This document shows, piece by piece, positions 21,252 to 33,223 of a DNA stretch of 64,000 nucleotides (position 1 is the first letter of the stretch; each line of letters starts with the position of its first letter). Under the pieces are notes generated by a model. That model was not told where the DNA came from, did not search any database, and saw nothing but the letters and a program-made list of their open reading frames with translations. Origin of the DNA: a virus. Location of the stretch: positions 1 to 64,000 of the IMG/VR virus record IMGVR_UViG_3300034122_000625; one strand, given 5' to 3'. The translations under genes were made by a program, and so were the position numbers.

Positions 21252-22582
21252 TGGCCCTCACAATTACCGATGAGCTTGGTAATACTACAGTAGAGGTATT
21301 ACTTCCTGCTGTGTCTGGTGCAGTTGGCCCTGCGGGAGCTACGGGTGCCACGGGCGCTACAGGTTCCGGCGGAGAGCCGGGTGGATTAACGGGGCAGGTT
21401 TTAACCAAGGCTTCTACCAACGACTACGACTATGTGTGGGAGTACAAGTATTTAGGTAGGTTTAATTTAGAAGCGGCCACCAACCGCGCCCTTGCTGACG
21501 CCACGGGCGTCACGGTGGAACGCTACTTCACCTGCACGGCAGAGGGCAACGGCGAGTCGTTCAACATCCAATCCAACACCCCGTCCGCCGGCAACAAAAT
21601 CGTGCGGAAAATTTGGTACAAGGCGGAAGCCTTCGAAGCCACCGACGTGGACACGTGGACGCTGCTGCACACCTTCGCTGATGACACCGCCTACGCTTCG
21701 ACCGCGACCAAATGGCAGGAGTATTTGGACGGGCAGACGTACGGCAAGCCGCCATTCACGCTGGCGATTAGTTGGGAGGATGTGCCACTACCGACCACGC
21801 TGCTTGCCACCTATTCGGGCGCAACGGCAGGGTTTTCACTGCGTTTAATCGGCGACGGCAATTACACTGGCAGCGCAATTCGCGTGCGCCGGGCATCGGA
21901 CAACACGGAACAAGACATCGGGTTCGACGGCAACGGCGACCTTGACACCAGCGCGCTGACGACCTTTTGCACCGGGACAAATGGGTTCATTCGGACTTGG
22001 TACGACCAAGGCGGCAACGCCCGCAATTTGGTGCAGACGACGACTTCGCGGCAATTCAAAATTTATGACAGCAGCACGGGATACTTGGGCAAGTTGTCGC
22101 AAACGGCTGGAACGCTAAACGCATTGGTATTTAGCAGCCTCACGATTTCGCAGCCGTTTAGCGTTTTTGCGGTTGCAGATTTTGGCGCGGCAACGAGCAA
22201 TAATACGCAGCCGTATTTGTATGACGGAACTGGGGCAAGCAATAGGGCAGTCACATACCTAAATGCAATATCGCCGACAAACACGACAGGCCTTTTCAGC
22301 GGCACAGAAGTGACTGCGACGCCACGCCTTACAGCTGGCAACAAAGTGATTGCCGCAATTCACAACGGAGCGTCTTCAACTTTACACTCCAACGGCGCGT
22401 CTGTTATTAGCGGCAACATCGGTTCAAATAGTTGGACGTTTGGAACTGTTGGCAATAGTTACATTCGGAACCAACAAAACAACATCACGTCGCTTACCGA
22501 GTTCGTCGTTTGGCCTTCAAGCCAAGCGAGCAACCGCGCTGCTATTGAAACGCATATGAACGATTATTGGAACATTTACTAA
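21251..22582 (+). CDS. Tail fibre, collagen stalk plus lectin-like head
   Basis: 443 aa. The N-terminus has [20 protein letters not shown], a short collagen-like stalk. From about residue 190, LRLIGDGNYTGSAIRVRRAS, DLDTSALTTFC and FIRTWYDQGGNARNL match the arabinofuranosidase-B-type / concanavalin A-like domain often found in phage receptor-binding proteins. From about 21475 base composition rises sharply in GC compared with the stalk and with neighbouring genes, suggesting an acquired head module. It likely binds a host glycan. Confidence 0.75.
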   Translation: MALTITDELGNTTVEVLLPAVSGAVGPAGATGATGATGSGGEPGGLTGQVLTKASTNDYDYVWEYKYLGRFNLEAATNRALADATGVTVERYFTCTAEGNGESFNIQSNTPSAGNKIVRKIWYKAEAFEATDVDTWTLLHTFADDTAYASTATKWQEYLDGQTYGKPPFTLAISWEDVPLPTTLLATYSGATAGFSLRLIGDGNYTGSAIRVRRASDNTEQDIGFDGNGDLDTSALTTFCTGTNGFIRTWYDQGGNARNLVQTTTSRQFKIYDSSTGYLGKLSQTAGTLNALVFSSLTISQPFSVFAVADFGAATSNNTQPYLYDGTGASNRAVTYLNAISPTNTTGLFSGTEVTATPRLTAGNKVIAAIHNGASSTLHSNGASVISGNIGSNSWTFGTVGNSYIRNQQNNITSLTEFVVWPSSQASNRAAIETHMNDYWNIY

Positions 22583-22983
22583 TGGCATCGTACATCATCG
22601 TCCGCCCCGAAGGGATTTTAAGCAGCCCGCAGCGCGCGCAGTTCATCACGCGCGAGTTGTACTGCATCACGATTCCGCTGCAATTCCAAACGCCCGACCA
22701 AGCCAACGGCACGGTGTTCGGTGTCATCCACCACCCGACCGACGGCAGGGCAGCGTTGCAGGTGGATTTGGACTACGTCATCCCGGTGCATCCGCTGGTC
22801 ACGTTGGAGCGGCTGGTGTCGCTCTTTCCCGAAATCACCGACGCGGAGCGCATGACGCTGATGCAGGTGATATTTTCCAGCAAGGCGTTTCCGTTCCGGC
22901 ACATCGTGCCAAGCACGGTCACGGTTAGGGACGAGGCGTACATGCAATCACTTGGATGGTTTGGAGATGACGTTGATTTGTAA
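22582..22983 (+). CDS. Hypothetical fibre-associated protein, 133 aa
   Basis: It starts MASYIIVRPEGILSSPQRAQ, overlapping the fibre stop as TAATG. It is an alpha/beta protein with LERLVSLFPEITDAERMTLM and FPFRHIVPSTVTVRDE. It shares the high-GC composition of the preceding fibre head, so both probably arrived together. A chaperone or fibre-cap role is inferred from linkage. Confidence 0.55.
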   Translation: MASYIIVRPEGILSSPQRAQFITRELYCITIPLQFQTPDQANGTVFGVIHHPTDGRAALQVDLDYVIPVHPLVTLERLVSLFPEITDAERMTLMQVIFSSKAFPFRHIVPSTVTVRDEAYMQSLGWFGDDVDL

Positions 22984-22988
22984 CTTTG
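22981..22988 (+). promoter_or_regulatory. TAnnTTTG box (TAACTTTG)
   Basis: It matches the -7 element, overlapping the stop of 22582-22983 and 13 nt before the collagen-fibre ATG. A TTG element was not confirmed. Confidence 0.4.
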
Positions 22989-23001
22989 CTTATTAAGTAA
23001 C

Positions 23002-25827
<2,826 letters not shown>

Positions 25828-25831
25828 TTCA

Positions 25832-26569
25832 ATGCCAGCATTTTTTAACGCCATACATCCTGCACCAGTTTCAGCAGCGTTTGTGACATCCAATTTAATC
25901 GGTTATTGGGATGCGCTGCCGGTTAATCAAGGAAGTCCTTGGCCAGACTTATCCCCAACTTACAATAACACCGGACAGACTCACAATTTAAACCTTGCTA
26001 ATGGAGCTGCATTTTCTACCCTTGGCGGAGTTGATTGCTTGTATTTGGACGGTGTAAACGATAGAGCGACTTACACAAATGCCAGTTATGGAGCGTCAGA
26101 TACGTTTTACATTAGCACGCTCCTTGCGTTTACTCACGAGTATTGGATACGCTCTAATGGAGCTTGGATAAATGATGGAAATATATATTCTGCTGCGTTT
26201 AATAGTGGAAGCAGAAGCAGGTTTGATTCCAGCGGGAATTTATGGTTTTACAACGTAGGTTCGTTGTTTGGAGGTAATTTGGGTGGAAGTTGGGCAACAA
26301 ATACTTGGCACCACCTCTGCGTAACTATGGAAAGTTTGGGGGCAAACGATAGGTTTACTGTATATAAAAACGGTGTACAGGTGGGTCAAGATACTACAGG
26401 AAATTATGCTCCTACCTTTGCTGGACCGAACTTTTACCTTGGAACTCAAGACGGGTCGAGGGAGTTTGCAAGAATTGGATATGGATTAGGAAGGAGGTAC
26501 AACAGGGCCTTAACGTCCACTGAAGTTTCTCAGAACTTTAATGCCGAAAAAGCAAGATTTGGATACTGA
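25832..26569 (+). CDS. LamG/concanavalin A-like fibre protein
   Basis: 245 aa from MPAFFNAIHPAPVSAAFVTS. LIGYWDALPVNQGSPWPDLS, GVDCLYLDGVNDRATYTNAS, AFTHEYWIRSNG, NTWHHLCVTMESL and YNRALTSTEVSQNFNA are the classic LamG-type order (strand-rich jelly roll ending in a YNRAL/E-x-x-NF motif). It probably caps a fibre and binds glycans. Confidence 0.8.
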   Translation: MPAFFNAIHPAPVSAAFVTSNLIGYWDALPVNQGSPWPDLSPTYNNTGQTHNLNLANGAAFSTLGGVDCLYLDGVNDRATYTNASYGASDTFYISTLLAFTHEYWIRSNGAWINDGNIYSAAFNSGSRSRFDSSGNLWFYNVGSLFGGNLGGSWATNTWHHLCVTMESLGANDRFTVYKNGVQVGQDTTGNYAPTFAGPNFYLGTQDGSREFARIGYGLGRRYNRALTSTEVSQNFNAEKARFGY

Positions 26570-26838
26570 TGAGAAGATATTCCTTTGTCCCTGTAAAAAC
26601 TCTCTACGAAATAGACTACAACTCGCTTGCTGACGATTCTATAGAGTCCACACGAAAGTCTGTAGATGGACTAATGGCAGTTATAGAATACAGGCAAGAT
26701 ATTGAGCCAGCATTCCCTTGGTTTGATAATGACGAGACCGTCAACATTCTTGAATCAAATTATAATTATTGGAATCAACCTGAAGATTTGCCAAAAGAAG
26801 ACACAAAGCATGGAGAACAGAACGACATCAATCCTTAA
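26569..26838 (+). CDS. Hypothetical acidic protein, 89 aa
   Basis: YSFVPVKTLYEIDYNSLADD and an acidic, Asn-rich tail. It follows the LamG gene as TGATG and overlaps the next gene. It may be a fibre accessory. No family recognised. Confidence 0.5.
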   Translation: MRRYSFVPVKTLYEIDYNSLADDSIESTRKSVDGLMAVIEYRQDIEPAFPWFDNDETVNILESNYNYWNQPEDLPKEDTKHGEQNDINP

Positions 26839-27097
26839 AAAGAATGGCCTGTCAGGGGTTAACAAGCCCAAGGCCACTCCGTCACATCCTACTAAGTCTC
26901 ACGTAGTCTTGGCTAAGGTTGGGGGCAAAACGAAACTAATTCGATTCGGTCAACAGGGTGTATCTGGCTCCCCCAAGAAAGAGGGGGAGTCTGAGGCATA
27001 CAAGAACCGTAGACAGTCCTTTCAGGCTCGTCACTCACAGAACATCGCTAAGGGTAAGATGAGTGCTGCTTACTGGGCCAATAAGGTTAAGTGGTAG
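26810..27097 (+). CDS. Conserved basic phage protein, 95 aa
   Basis: I start it at MENRTTSILKKNGLSGVNKP. KSHVVLAKVGGKTKLIRFGQ, QGVSGSP, and RQSFQARHSQNIAKGKMSAA then YWANKVKW give a strand plus basic helix. From memory, this RFGQQG and R-x-S-F-x-A-R-H pattern recurs in many marine phages, function unknown. Nucleic-acid binding is plausible from charge. Confidence 0.7.
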   Translation: MENRTTSILKKNGLSGVNKPKATPSHPTKSHVVLAKVGGKTKLIRFGQQGVSGSPKKEGESEAYKNRRQSFQARHSQNIAKGKMSAAYWANKVKW

Positions 27098-27101
27098 TCC
27101 T

Positions 27102-27109
27102 TATATTTG
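27102..27109 (+). promoter_or_regulatory. TAnnTTTG box (TATATTTG)
   Basis: A perfect -7 match, 7 nt before ATG 27117. An RNA from it would have almost no leader. The context CCTTATATTTGCA is shared with 18369. Confidence 0.45.
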
Positions 27110-27116
27110 CAGAACG

Positions 27117-27323
27117 ATGGATATCAATCTGTATCAAATAATACTGCTGGCCACGGGTCTGGTCGGGGTGTACGTTAAGCTAAATATCGAGATAAGCAAA
27201 CTCACGCTTAGACTTGACATACATGAGAAACAGACTATCGCTCTCCAGCATAGTATCGACAGATTACTGAAGGATGTGCAAGAGATAAAGCTGCTCTTGG
27301 CCAGAAAACAGATAGACGAATAA
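27117..27323 (+). CDS. Small membrane protein with coiled coil
   Basis: 68 aa from MDINLYQIILLATGLVGVYV, placed just after the -7 box; a longer frame would overlap the previous gene. One N-terminal membrane helix is followed by a charged coiled coil (EISKLTLRLDIHEKQTIALQ, LLKDVQEIKLLLARKQ). The shape resembles XhlA-type or holin-accessory proteins. Lysis role possible. Confidence 0.6.
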   Translation: MDINLYQIILLATGLVGVYVKLNIEISKLTLRLDIHEKQTIALQHSIDRLLKDVQEIKLLLARKQIDE

Positions 27324-27327
27324 GACA

Positions 27328-27335
27328 TATATTTG
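27328..27335 (+). promoter_or_regulatory. TAnnTTTG box (TATATTTG)
   Basis: A perfect -7 match, 14 nt before ATG 27350. It is the third such box in a 10-kb stretch. Confidence 0.4.
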
Positions 27336-27349
27336 CAAAAACATAACAG

Positions 27350-27751
27350 ATGGCAACTACCACTGCAACTATTACATTGTCAAGCGCTGACCTGACAAAT
27401 GACACCCTTGCACTGACTCAGACAACCAACCTGAATAAGGCTGCCACTGTTACTGGTCTTGACCAAACGACAGGTGTGGGTCGCATCACTCGTGGCTCTA
27501 CAGCTGACTACACGCTGTTTGACGCAGCCAACTACTCTGACGGTAAGGCTCACAAGCTGTACCTGAAGAACACCTCCTCCACCGCTACAGAGTACATGAC
27601 CCTGAAGGTTAACACTCAAGAGGTTGGTAGACTGTACGCTGGTGACTGGGCTTTCATGCCTTGGAATGGTGGACCTACTGCAAACGTCATCGTAACTAAC
27701 AGCGTTGCCACCAACATGACGCTGGAGTACGCCCTCATCTACGAAGCCTAA
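27350..27751 (+). CDS. Putative virion surface protein, 133 aa
   Basis: Thr/Ala/Asn-rich and beta-patterned (ATITLSSADLTNDTLALTQT), with HKLYLKNTSSTATEYMTLKV and YAGDWAFMPWNGG. It shares layout with 27751-28155 and 6293-6739 (strand-rich, LYLKN, A-F-M-P). Probably a capsid decoration or minor tail-surface protein. Function inferred from neighbours. Confidence 0.55.
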   Translation: MATTTATITLSSADLTNDTLALTQTTNLNKAATVTGLDQTTGVGRITRGSTADYTLFDAANYSDGKAHKLYLKNTSSTATEYMTLKVNTQEVGRLYAGDWAFMPWNGGPTANVIVTNSVATNMTLEYALIYEA

Positions 27752-28155
27752 TGGGAACCCTGACGGCATCCATATCGCTCAGCAGTCCCGACGTACTGTC
27801 GAGTCCAGTTAGCGTTGACCTTGGGGTGTCTGTCAATGCAGATGGAGGCAGCATAATCCGCTCTAAGGTTGCTGCCACTGGCGTAACTGGGGCTGTGACG
27901 ATATACAAGGCGAATGACAAGTTGGACTCTGCGTATGTCTACGTGAAGAATATGCACGAGGAGAGAGAGAAGTTCGCTTACGTCTTTGCCGACTCTGCCA
28001 CGGATGACCCTGTGTTTCTGAAGTTGGCTGGTAACGAGTTTGCTTTTATGCCCGTAAAGAATGACGTCACACTGAAGGCTTATGTCACTCAGGTTGACCA
28101 GATTATAGAGTACGGGGTGTTTGGATTAGATAGTTCATCTGTAACTCTTTCGTAA
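27751..28155 (+). CDS. Putative virion surface protein, paralogue
   Basis: 134 aa. LTASISLSSPDVLSSPVSVD, SAYVYVKNMHEEREKFAYVF and NEFAFMPVKNDVTLKAYVTQ parallel the previous protein (K-N, then A-F-M-P), so they look like tandem duplicates. The start overlaps its stop as TAATG. Structural role inferred. Confidence 0.55.
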   Translation: MGTLTASISLSSPDVLSSPVSVDLGVSVNADGGSIIRSKVAATGVTGAVTIYKANDKLDSAYVYVKNMHEEREKFAYVFADSATDDPVFLKLAGNEFAFMPVKNDVTLKAYVTQVDQIIEYGVFGLDSSSVTLS

Positions 28156-28487
28156 TGTCAAGGATTAACATCGCAAACCTGAATATAGTTGGTTCAGCTA
28201 TTATTCCTGCCGGAGTTACAGCTACTGCGCCAACTGGATATGCATTTGTCATGTTGACCCCGGCTACTGCTACCGGTGTAACATTTCAGCACTTGTTCAG
28301 CCCAATTACTGGTGCTGATACAAACTTCGTTGGGAGTAATGCGGGTGCTACGGGTCCAGTCGGAGAGGCAGGTGTGTTGGTTTCAACCTCAAACTTAGAG
28401 GCCACTATGCAACGACCGATATATGGGAGGTATACTCAGGTCCGCCCGGGCGCAACGTTTGCTGCATTTGCATACATAGGTAGATAA
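28155..28487 (+). CDS. Putative small virion protein, 110 aa
   Basis: Ala/Gly/Thr-rich with a beta pattern: NIVGSAIIPAGVTATAPTGY, FVMLTPATATGVTFQHLFSP and NAGATGPVGEAG, a short collagen-like triplet run. It is coupled to the preceding gene by TAATG. It may be a decoration or fibre-base protein. Unproven. Confidence 0.5.
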   Translation: MSRINIANLNIVGSAIIPAGVTATAPTGYAFVMLTPATATGVTFQHLFSPITGADTNFVGSNAGATGPVGEAGVLVSTSNLEATMQRPIYGRYTQVRPGATFAAFAYIGR

Positions 28488-28502
28488 TCAATCAATAATT
28501 TA

Positions 28503-29573
28503 ATGGAAAAGTTTGAAATTTTAGGGTCTGCGGAGGAGCTTGCAAGAAGCCTTGAGGCTGATGCAGCAGCCCCAGCACTCGAAACACCATCGAGTCCCGA
28601 GTCTACGTTTAACCCTTCTGAAGCGGAGCCGCCTCAGGAGAGTCAGTCTGTAGATGCGGCGGTAGACCAACAGGTGCAGCAACCACAGGTCGATGCGCCT
28701 GAGGGTGTGCAGTATACTGAGGCTGACATGGAGTCGGCTGTCATAAGCTATTTGAGCGAAAGGCTCGGCAGACAGCTAACCTCCTTTGATGACCTCAACA
28801 CCACACAGCCTCAAGCCATTGATGACCGAGTAGCTGCTATTGCAAAGTTTGTTCAGGACACCGGTCGCGCTCCGGAAGACTGGTTCAGGTACCAAGCCCT
28901 CAATCCATCCGAAATGGATGACATGACGGCTGTAAGAATTCAGATGGCATCTGAGTACCCGAATCTGGCTTACGACGAGATTGAACTCCTGATAAACTCA
29001 ACGTACAAGCTCAATCCAGATATGTACGACGAGTCTGAAGTCAAACTCTCTCAACTGAAGTTGAAGATTGACGCTCAAAAGGCCAAGCAGTCCATTGAAT
29101 CGCTTAGAAGCAGTTACACTGCTCCGGCGAGCCAAGCTGGCTCAGAGTATCAATCTTTTATCGACGACTCTTGGGTGAGTGAGATGCGTTCTAATGTTGA
29201 GAGCCTTGAAGGCGTTGAGTTCGACTTGGGTAACGGAAATGCGTTCACCTTCGGAATCGATGACCGGTATAAGGGTCAACTCATTCAGAAGAACTCGAAA
29301 CTCGACAGCTTCTTTGACTCGTATGTAAAGAAGGATGGAGCTTGGGACTACGACCTGCTGTCTTCTCACATGACCATTATTGACAACATAGACAACATTG
29401 TAAAGTCTGTGTATCAGAAGGGCCTTGGGGATGGACAGAAGGGGCTTGTCAATAGAGCGGCCAATGTGTCTGCGTCTACACCGCAAACTCCTAACACAAA
29501 CCAAGTTGACCCCGTAGTAGAACAGCTTAAGAGCATCCTCGGGGCCAGCAACACCTTAACATTCAAAATCTAA
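28503..29573 (+). CDS. Capsid scaffolding protein
   Basis: 356 aa immediately upstream of the major capsid gene. The N-terminal 80 residues are acidic and Pro/Ser/Gln-rich (SLEADAAAPALETPSSPEST, VDQQVQQPQVDAPEG). The rest is helical with DFKI-type C-terminal short strand (ASNTLTFKI). The composition and place are those of podovirus scaffolds, which shape the procapsid and then leave it. Confidence 0.8.
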   Translation: MEKFEILGSAEELARSLEADAAAPALETPSSPESTFNPSEAEPPQESQSVDAAVDQQVQQPQVDAPEGVQYTEADMESAVISYLSERLGRQLTSFDDLNTTQPQAIDDRVAAIAKFVQDTGRAPEDWFRYQALNPSEMDDMTAVRIQMASEYPNLAYDEIELLINSTYKLNPDMYDESEVKLSQLKLKIDAQKAKQSIESLRSSYTAPASQAGSEYQSFIDDSWVSEMRSNVESLEGVEFDLGNGNAFTFGIDDRYKGQLIQKNSKLDSFFDSYVKKDGAWDYDLLSSHMTIIDNIDNIVKSVYQKGLGDGQKGLVNRAANVSASTPQTPNTNQVDPVVEQLKSILGASNTLTFKI

Positions 29574-29578
29574 AGATT

Positions 29579-30994
29579 ATGGCATTGACAACATCCAATG
29601 AGGCTTCCAACAGAACTGGCAATATCGCCTCTGGAACCCTCAAAACAGACCCCTCCAAGTACACCGCTATTGGTGACTTCTTGACGGGTGAAGACGCTTA
29701 CAACAAGCCCGAAGTTCGGGAGCTTATGGTTAAAACCTACGGCGACCAAGGCATCACGGGCTTCTTGACACTCACGGGAGCCGTGAAAAACGCTGGTCAG
29801 GCTGACCAAATCGAGTGGTTCGAAGAAAGAAGAAGACATCGTAGACTTAAGGCTATTGCAGCCGCAAACTTTAGTGCCGCTGGTGCATCTGGCGGAACAG
29901 GAAACGTCGGCCTTAGTGGCGATGGAACCAACGCTATGATTCAGAAGTATGACGTTCTGATGAAAATCAATGACGGAGAAAGATTTTTGGTAGTTACAGA
30001 CCCAACTGGGTTGACCGCTACTCTTCGTTCATTGGGCGGAACCGAGGGAGCTACAGCTTATGACACGGCAGTAGCACAAAACGACGAATTTGCTCTTATC
30101 GGGAATATGTATCCTCAAGGTTCAGACCAACCCACTCGGTTTACTGAGCCCGGAGTAGACAGATTGACTAACCCTTTTGCTATCGTAAAGGAGCGCTTCC
30201 AAGTCAATGGCTCTCAGGCTACCAACATCGGCTGGATTAACCTCGGAAACGGAGACTACAGATGGTTTATGTACGGCGAACAGGAGGCTCGTAAGCGCTT
30301 CATGGATAAGCGTGAGATGACTCTGTTGTTTGGTAACGTCTTCCCCCTTGGCCTTGGCGCTCAAGTAGTTACTGATGGTGGCGTAAGAGGTACAGAGGGT
30401 TACTTCTCTGCTGTTGAGGCTCGTGGTAACGTATACGGTGGTACCATCCAGAGTATGCAAGATATTGACGACATCATCATCGAATTGGATAAGCAAGGGG
30501 CTCCCGCAGAGTACGCTATGTACCTGAACAGAAGTTTCGACTTGGCTATCGATGACTTGTTGGCTCAGGGTATCGCTACTCAGGTTACTGCCGGTCTTCC
30601 CGGACAGTTTGGTGCATTCAACAATAGTTCCGATATGGCTGTGAAGTTGGGCTTTAAGTCCTTCACTCGCGGAAGTTACACCTTCCACAAGCACAGCTGG
30701 AAACTGTTGAATGACCCGACTCTGCTCGCTGGTAGCGTATACGCTGGTGCAATGGTTCCGATGACTCAGGTTACCGACCCACGCACTGGTATGAAGGCTC
30801 CTGCTCTGGAGATGAACTACAAGGCGTCTAACGGTTACAGCCGTGAGTTGAATCACTGGGTAACTGGTGGTGATGTATTGGGATACACGAATAACGGTGA
30901 TACCGGTAAGGACGTTGCTACTTACCACTACCGCTCTGAGTGTAACTTGGTTACTCGTGCAGCCAACCAGCACCTCATCTTCAAGACAGCGTAA
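29579..30994 (+). CDS. Major capsid protein
   Basis: 471 aa. It opens ALTTSNEASNRTGNIASGTL and contains IGDFLTGEDAYNKPEVRELM, EWFEERRRHRRLKAIAAANF and a C-terminal H-W-V-T-G-G-D region (ELNHWVTGGDVLGYTNNGDT). Size and position after the scaffold, with a terminator after it, fit the HK97-fold capsid protein. It is probably the most expressed late gene. Confidence 0.85.
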   Translation: MALTTSNEASNRTGNIASGTLKTDPSKYTAIGDFLTGEDAYNKPEVRELMVKTYGDQGITGFLTLTGAVKNAGQADQIEWFEERRRHRRLKAIAAANFSAAGASGGTGNVGLSGDGTNAMIQKYDVLMKINDGERFLVVTDPTGLTATLRSLGGTEGATAYDTAVAQNDEFALIGNMYPQGSDQPTRFTEPGVDRLTNPFAIVKERFQVNGSQATNIGWINLGNGDYRWFMYGEQEARKRFMDKREMTLLFGNVFPLGLGAQVVTDGGVRGTEGYFSAVEARGNVYGGTIQSMQDIDDIIIELDKQGAPAEYAMYLNRSFDLAIDDLLAQGIATQVTAGLPGQFGAFNNSSDMAVKLGFKSFTRGSYTFHKHSWKLLNDPTLLAGSVYAGAMVPMTQVTDPRTGMKAPALEMNYKASNGYSRELNHWVTGGDVLGYTNNGDTGKDVATYHYRSECNLVTRAANQHLIFKTA

Positions 30995-31010
30995 AAAAAA
31001 CCGAGGAAAG

Positions 31011-31041
31011 GGGAGGGGCTTAGGCTCCTCCCTCTACCTTT
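31011..31041 (+). terminator. Rho-independent terminator after capsid gene
   Basis: GGGAGGGGC (31011-31019), loop TTAG, GCTCCTCCC (31024-31032), then TCTACCTTTC. The 9-bp stem has one G-T pair and a weak U-tract, so partial termination is likely, lowering the expression of downstream genes relative to capsid. Confidence 0.6.
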
Positions 31042-31056
31042 CATCAAAAAGAAATC

Positions 31057-31821
31057 ATGGCAAAAGACAACATTTTTCCGCTTTACCTTACTGCGCCTGC
31101 TCAAAGTGCAGTTGGAGCAACGGCTTGGAATGGAAGCACGAGTAATGTACTCTACGCTCCAACGGGCAACGTTGCATTCACAGTTGGCGATGCAGTTGAG
31201 ATTGGAACTGTTCTTTCCATAAGAAAGACCAATGCTACCGCAGTCAATTTGACTGTTAACGCTAATGCATCCAACATAGTCATTCTCAGCAACGAGCACG
31301 ATACCGTTACTCTTATTTGGGATGGAAACGACTGGCAAATATATTCACTTTCAGACATTCCAGCATCTCTTAGTGCCACTTCGTTAAGCTTAGCTGGAAA
31401 CCTTTCTGTTGCCGGTACTTCCACGCTTAATATAATGGGCGTTACCGGCGCTTCCACGTTTGGAAGCACTCCTCACGAGGTTGGCGCAACAGCTACATTT
31501 AATGGCGGCGTATCCTTTGTCCCATTAACCGCAACTCAAGCATCAAGCAGAACAACTGGGGTTACCTTAAACACTAAGGCTGGTTCTATAACCAGTTTTA
31601 CAAGTAATTCTGGAGCTGCAAACGCGGCGATTACGTTTACTGTAACTAATGCTCAGGTAACGGCAAGCAGTGTTGTTTTGCTCACAATAGCAGACACTAC
31701 TACTGTGCCAACTTATGCTCGTGTTTCAACTACCGCAGCTGGCAGCTTTAATATATCCTATGCCTACTCAGCGGTAGACGTAAATACATCAACAAAGTTT
31801 AACTTCCTTGTTATGAACTAA
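31057..31821 (+). CDS. Putative capsid fibre or decoration protein
   Basis: 254 aa, Thr/Ser/Ala/Asn-rich, almost entirely beta-patterned (SATSLSLAGNLSVAGTSTLN, TQASSRTTGVTLNTKAGSIT). VGDAVEIGTVLSIRKTNATA with WDGNDWQIYSLSD suggests a small barrel at the N-terminus. The place after the capsid and terminator fits a head decoration or head-fibre protein. No enzyme motif. Confidence 0.6.
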   Translation: MAKDNIFPLYLTAPAQSAVGATAWNGSTSNVLYAPTGNVAFTVGDAVEIGTVLSIRKTNATAVNLTVNANASNIVILSNEHDTVTLIWDGNDWQIYSLSDIPASLSATSLSLAGNLSVAGTSTLNIMGVTGASTFGSTPHEVGATATFNGGVSFVPLTATQASSRTTGVTLNTKAGSITSFTSNSGAANAAITFTVTNAQVTASSVVLLTIADTTTVPTYARVSTTAAGSFNISYAYSAVDVNTSTKFNFLVMN

Positions 31822-31856
31822 TTGGGTGTTTTTGTGGGTGTTTACGATAATTAACT

Positions 31857-33218
31857 ATGACTAAATTCTTCCTGTTTAACAAAGAACCCGTTAACAGCGG
31901 GAGCTCTATAGAGTCAGACTCTGGCGTAGGGATAAGCATGATTGCCCTACAAGCCCAGAGTCTGTCCTATGTTGCAGCAAGTAAGGGGAAGATTACATTC
32001 GTGTTCAACAACTCTGGTATATACGACTTTGCTAATATGCCAGAAGGGGAGGCCTTTAGAAAGACCACCATCGATGTTGCGTGTGACATAGGGTCGGAGC
32101 AGTCTCTTATTCAGGACATACTTAACTTCATCTCCAACTCTTCGTCTAACAAGACTGTCATGAATTTCGTGTACACAGGCTCCTCCAGCTTTAGGCAGGC
32201 AGAGGTGACGAATACGAAGACTATTGAGAGTAAGGTGTACACCTCACCTGAACTTATGCGGCCAAGACAACTGCTTCTCTCTGATACAGGTTTGACGGCA
32301 TACGATATAGATGGTATTGAGTTCTCTGAGGCTACATACCCCATCTTAGACTACAGTCCTGCCGGGATGTCTGGAGCTACAGGTATCACAGCTACAACAG
32401 GAGGCGCTGGACTGACTTACACGTCCTCTCCGGGTAATTGGACGAATAACTCCTTGCTCCCTAATAGCGTAGGTCCCACGGGTTATGACCTATCTACTTA
32501 CTTTATTTCTTTCCCCCCGCTCCTCGTTTACCCCGGGGTTAAGTCGAGTACAGGAGTTGGTACGACAGGTATGTTCTTCAGCAGGACCAGGTTTATGAAG
32601 ATTCCTGATGAATCTAAGTTGCAGCTTGAGTCTGAATACACCACATACATAGCCTTCGGGGTACCAGACGATACCACTGCGATAGACTCAATCAGTTCTG
32701 GTGCCCTATCAAGGGAGAACTACAAGAGCTTTGGCTCGTTCTACGGAACATATGATGGCTCCTTTGCCGGATTCTTAAGTACAGACATAAGTACCTTTGG
32801 GTTGAGACACGCCGGGTTAAATGGAGGCCCAGCGAAGACGAGGACAGATAACGAGGCAGAAGGAACTGCATCGTATGTGGCTCCGGATAATAGAGGTAAA
32901 GGCATCCAACAGACCTGCTACGTCTTCATTATCAGAAGAGACAGAGCCTTTAACGTATTCGTTCACGATTACGAAGGAGATATTATAGCTGTCATTCCCG
33001 CAAAGACAGGTGTTATTGCATCTGAGTCAGGCAGGACGGACGGACTCTTTGAGTTTCTTTCACTTGGATACGGAGAATCCGACCCGACAAAAATCAACAA
33101 CTCAGATGCCTTCTGGGGTGTTATGACGAGATTTGGAGTTATAGGCACAGACATTGGGCCATCAGAGGCGTCTCGACTTGCCAAGGCCCTATATGAGCGA
33201 TACAAACCCATAAAATAA
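31857..33218 (+). CDS. Putative LamG-like virion protein, 453 aa
   Basis: Beta-rich. The N-terminal 90 residues form a separate domain (FLFNKEPVNSGSSIESDSGV). The C-terminal half from about 210 (YFISFPPLLVYPGVKSSTGV to FEFLSLGYGESDPT) and a closing DIGPSEASRLAKALYERYKP resemble a LamG-type jelly roll with its terminal helix. It is probably a head-fibre or tail-surface protein. Confidence 0.5.
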   Translation: MTKFFLFNKEPVNSGSSIESDSGVGISMIALQAQSLSYVAASKGKITFVFNNSGIYDFANMPEGEAFRKTTIDVACDIGSEQSLIQDILNFISNSSSNKTVMNFVYTGSSSFRQAEVTNTKTIESKVYTSPELMRPRQLLLSDTGLTAYDIDGIEFSEATYPILDYSPAGMSGATGITATTGGAGLTYTSSPGNWTNNSLLPNSVGPTGYDLSTYFISFPPLLVYPGVKSSTGVGTTGMFFSRTRFMKIPDESKLQLESEYTTYIAFGVPDDTTAIDSISSGALSRENYKSFGSFYGTYDGSFAGFLSTDISTFGLRHAGLNGGPAKTRTDNEAEGTASYVAPDNRGKGIQQTCYVFIIRRDRAFNVFVHDYEGDIIAVIPAKTGVIASESGRTDGLFEFLSLGYGESDPTKINNSDAFWGVMTRFGVIGTDIGPSEASRLAKALYERYKPIK

Positions 33219-33223
33219 ATACA

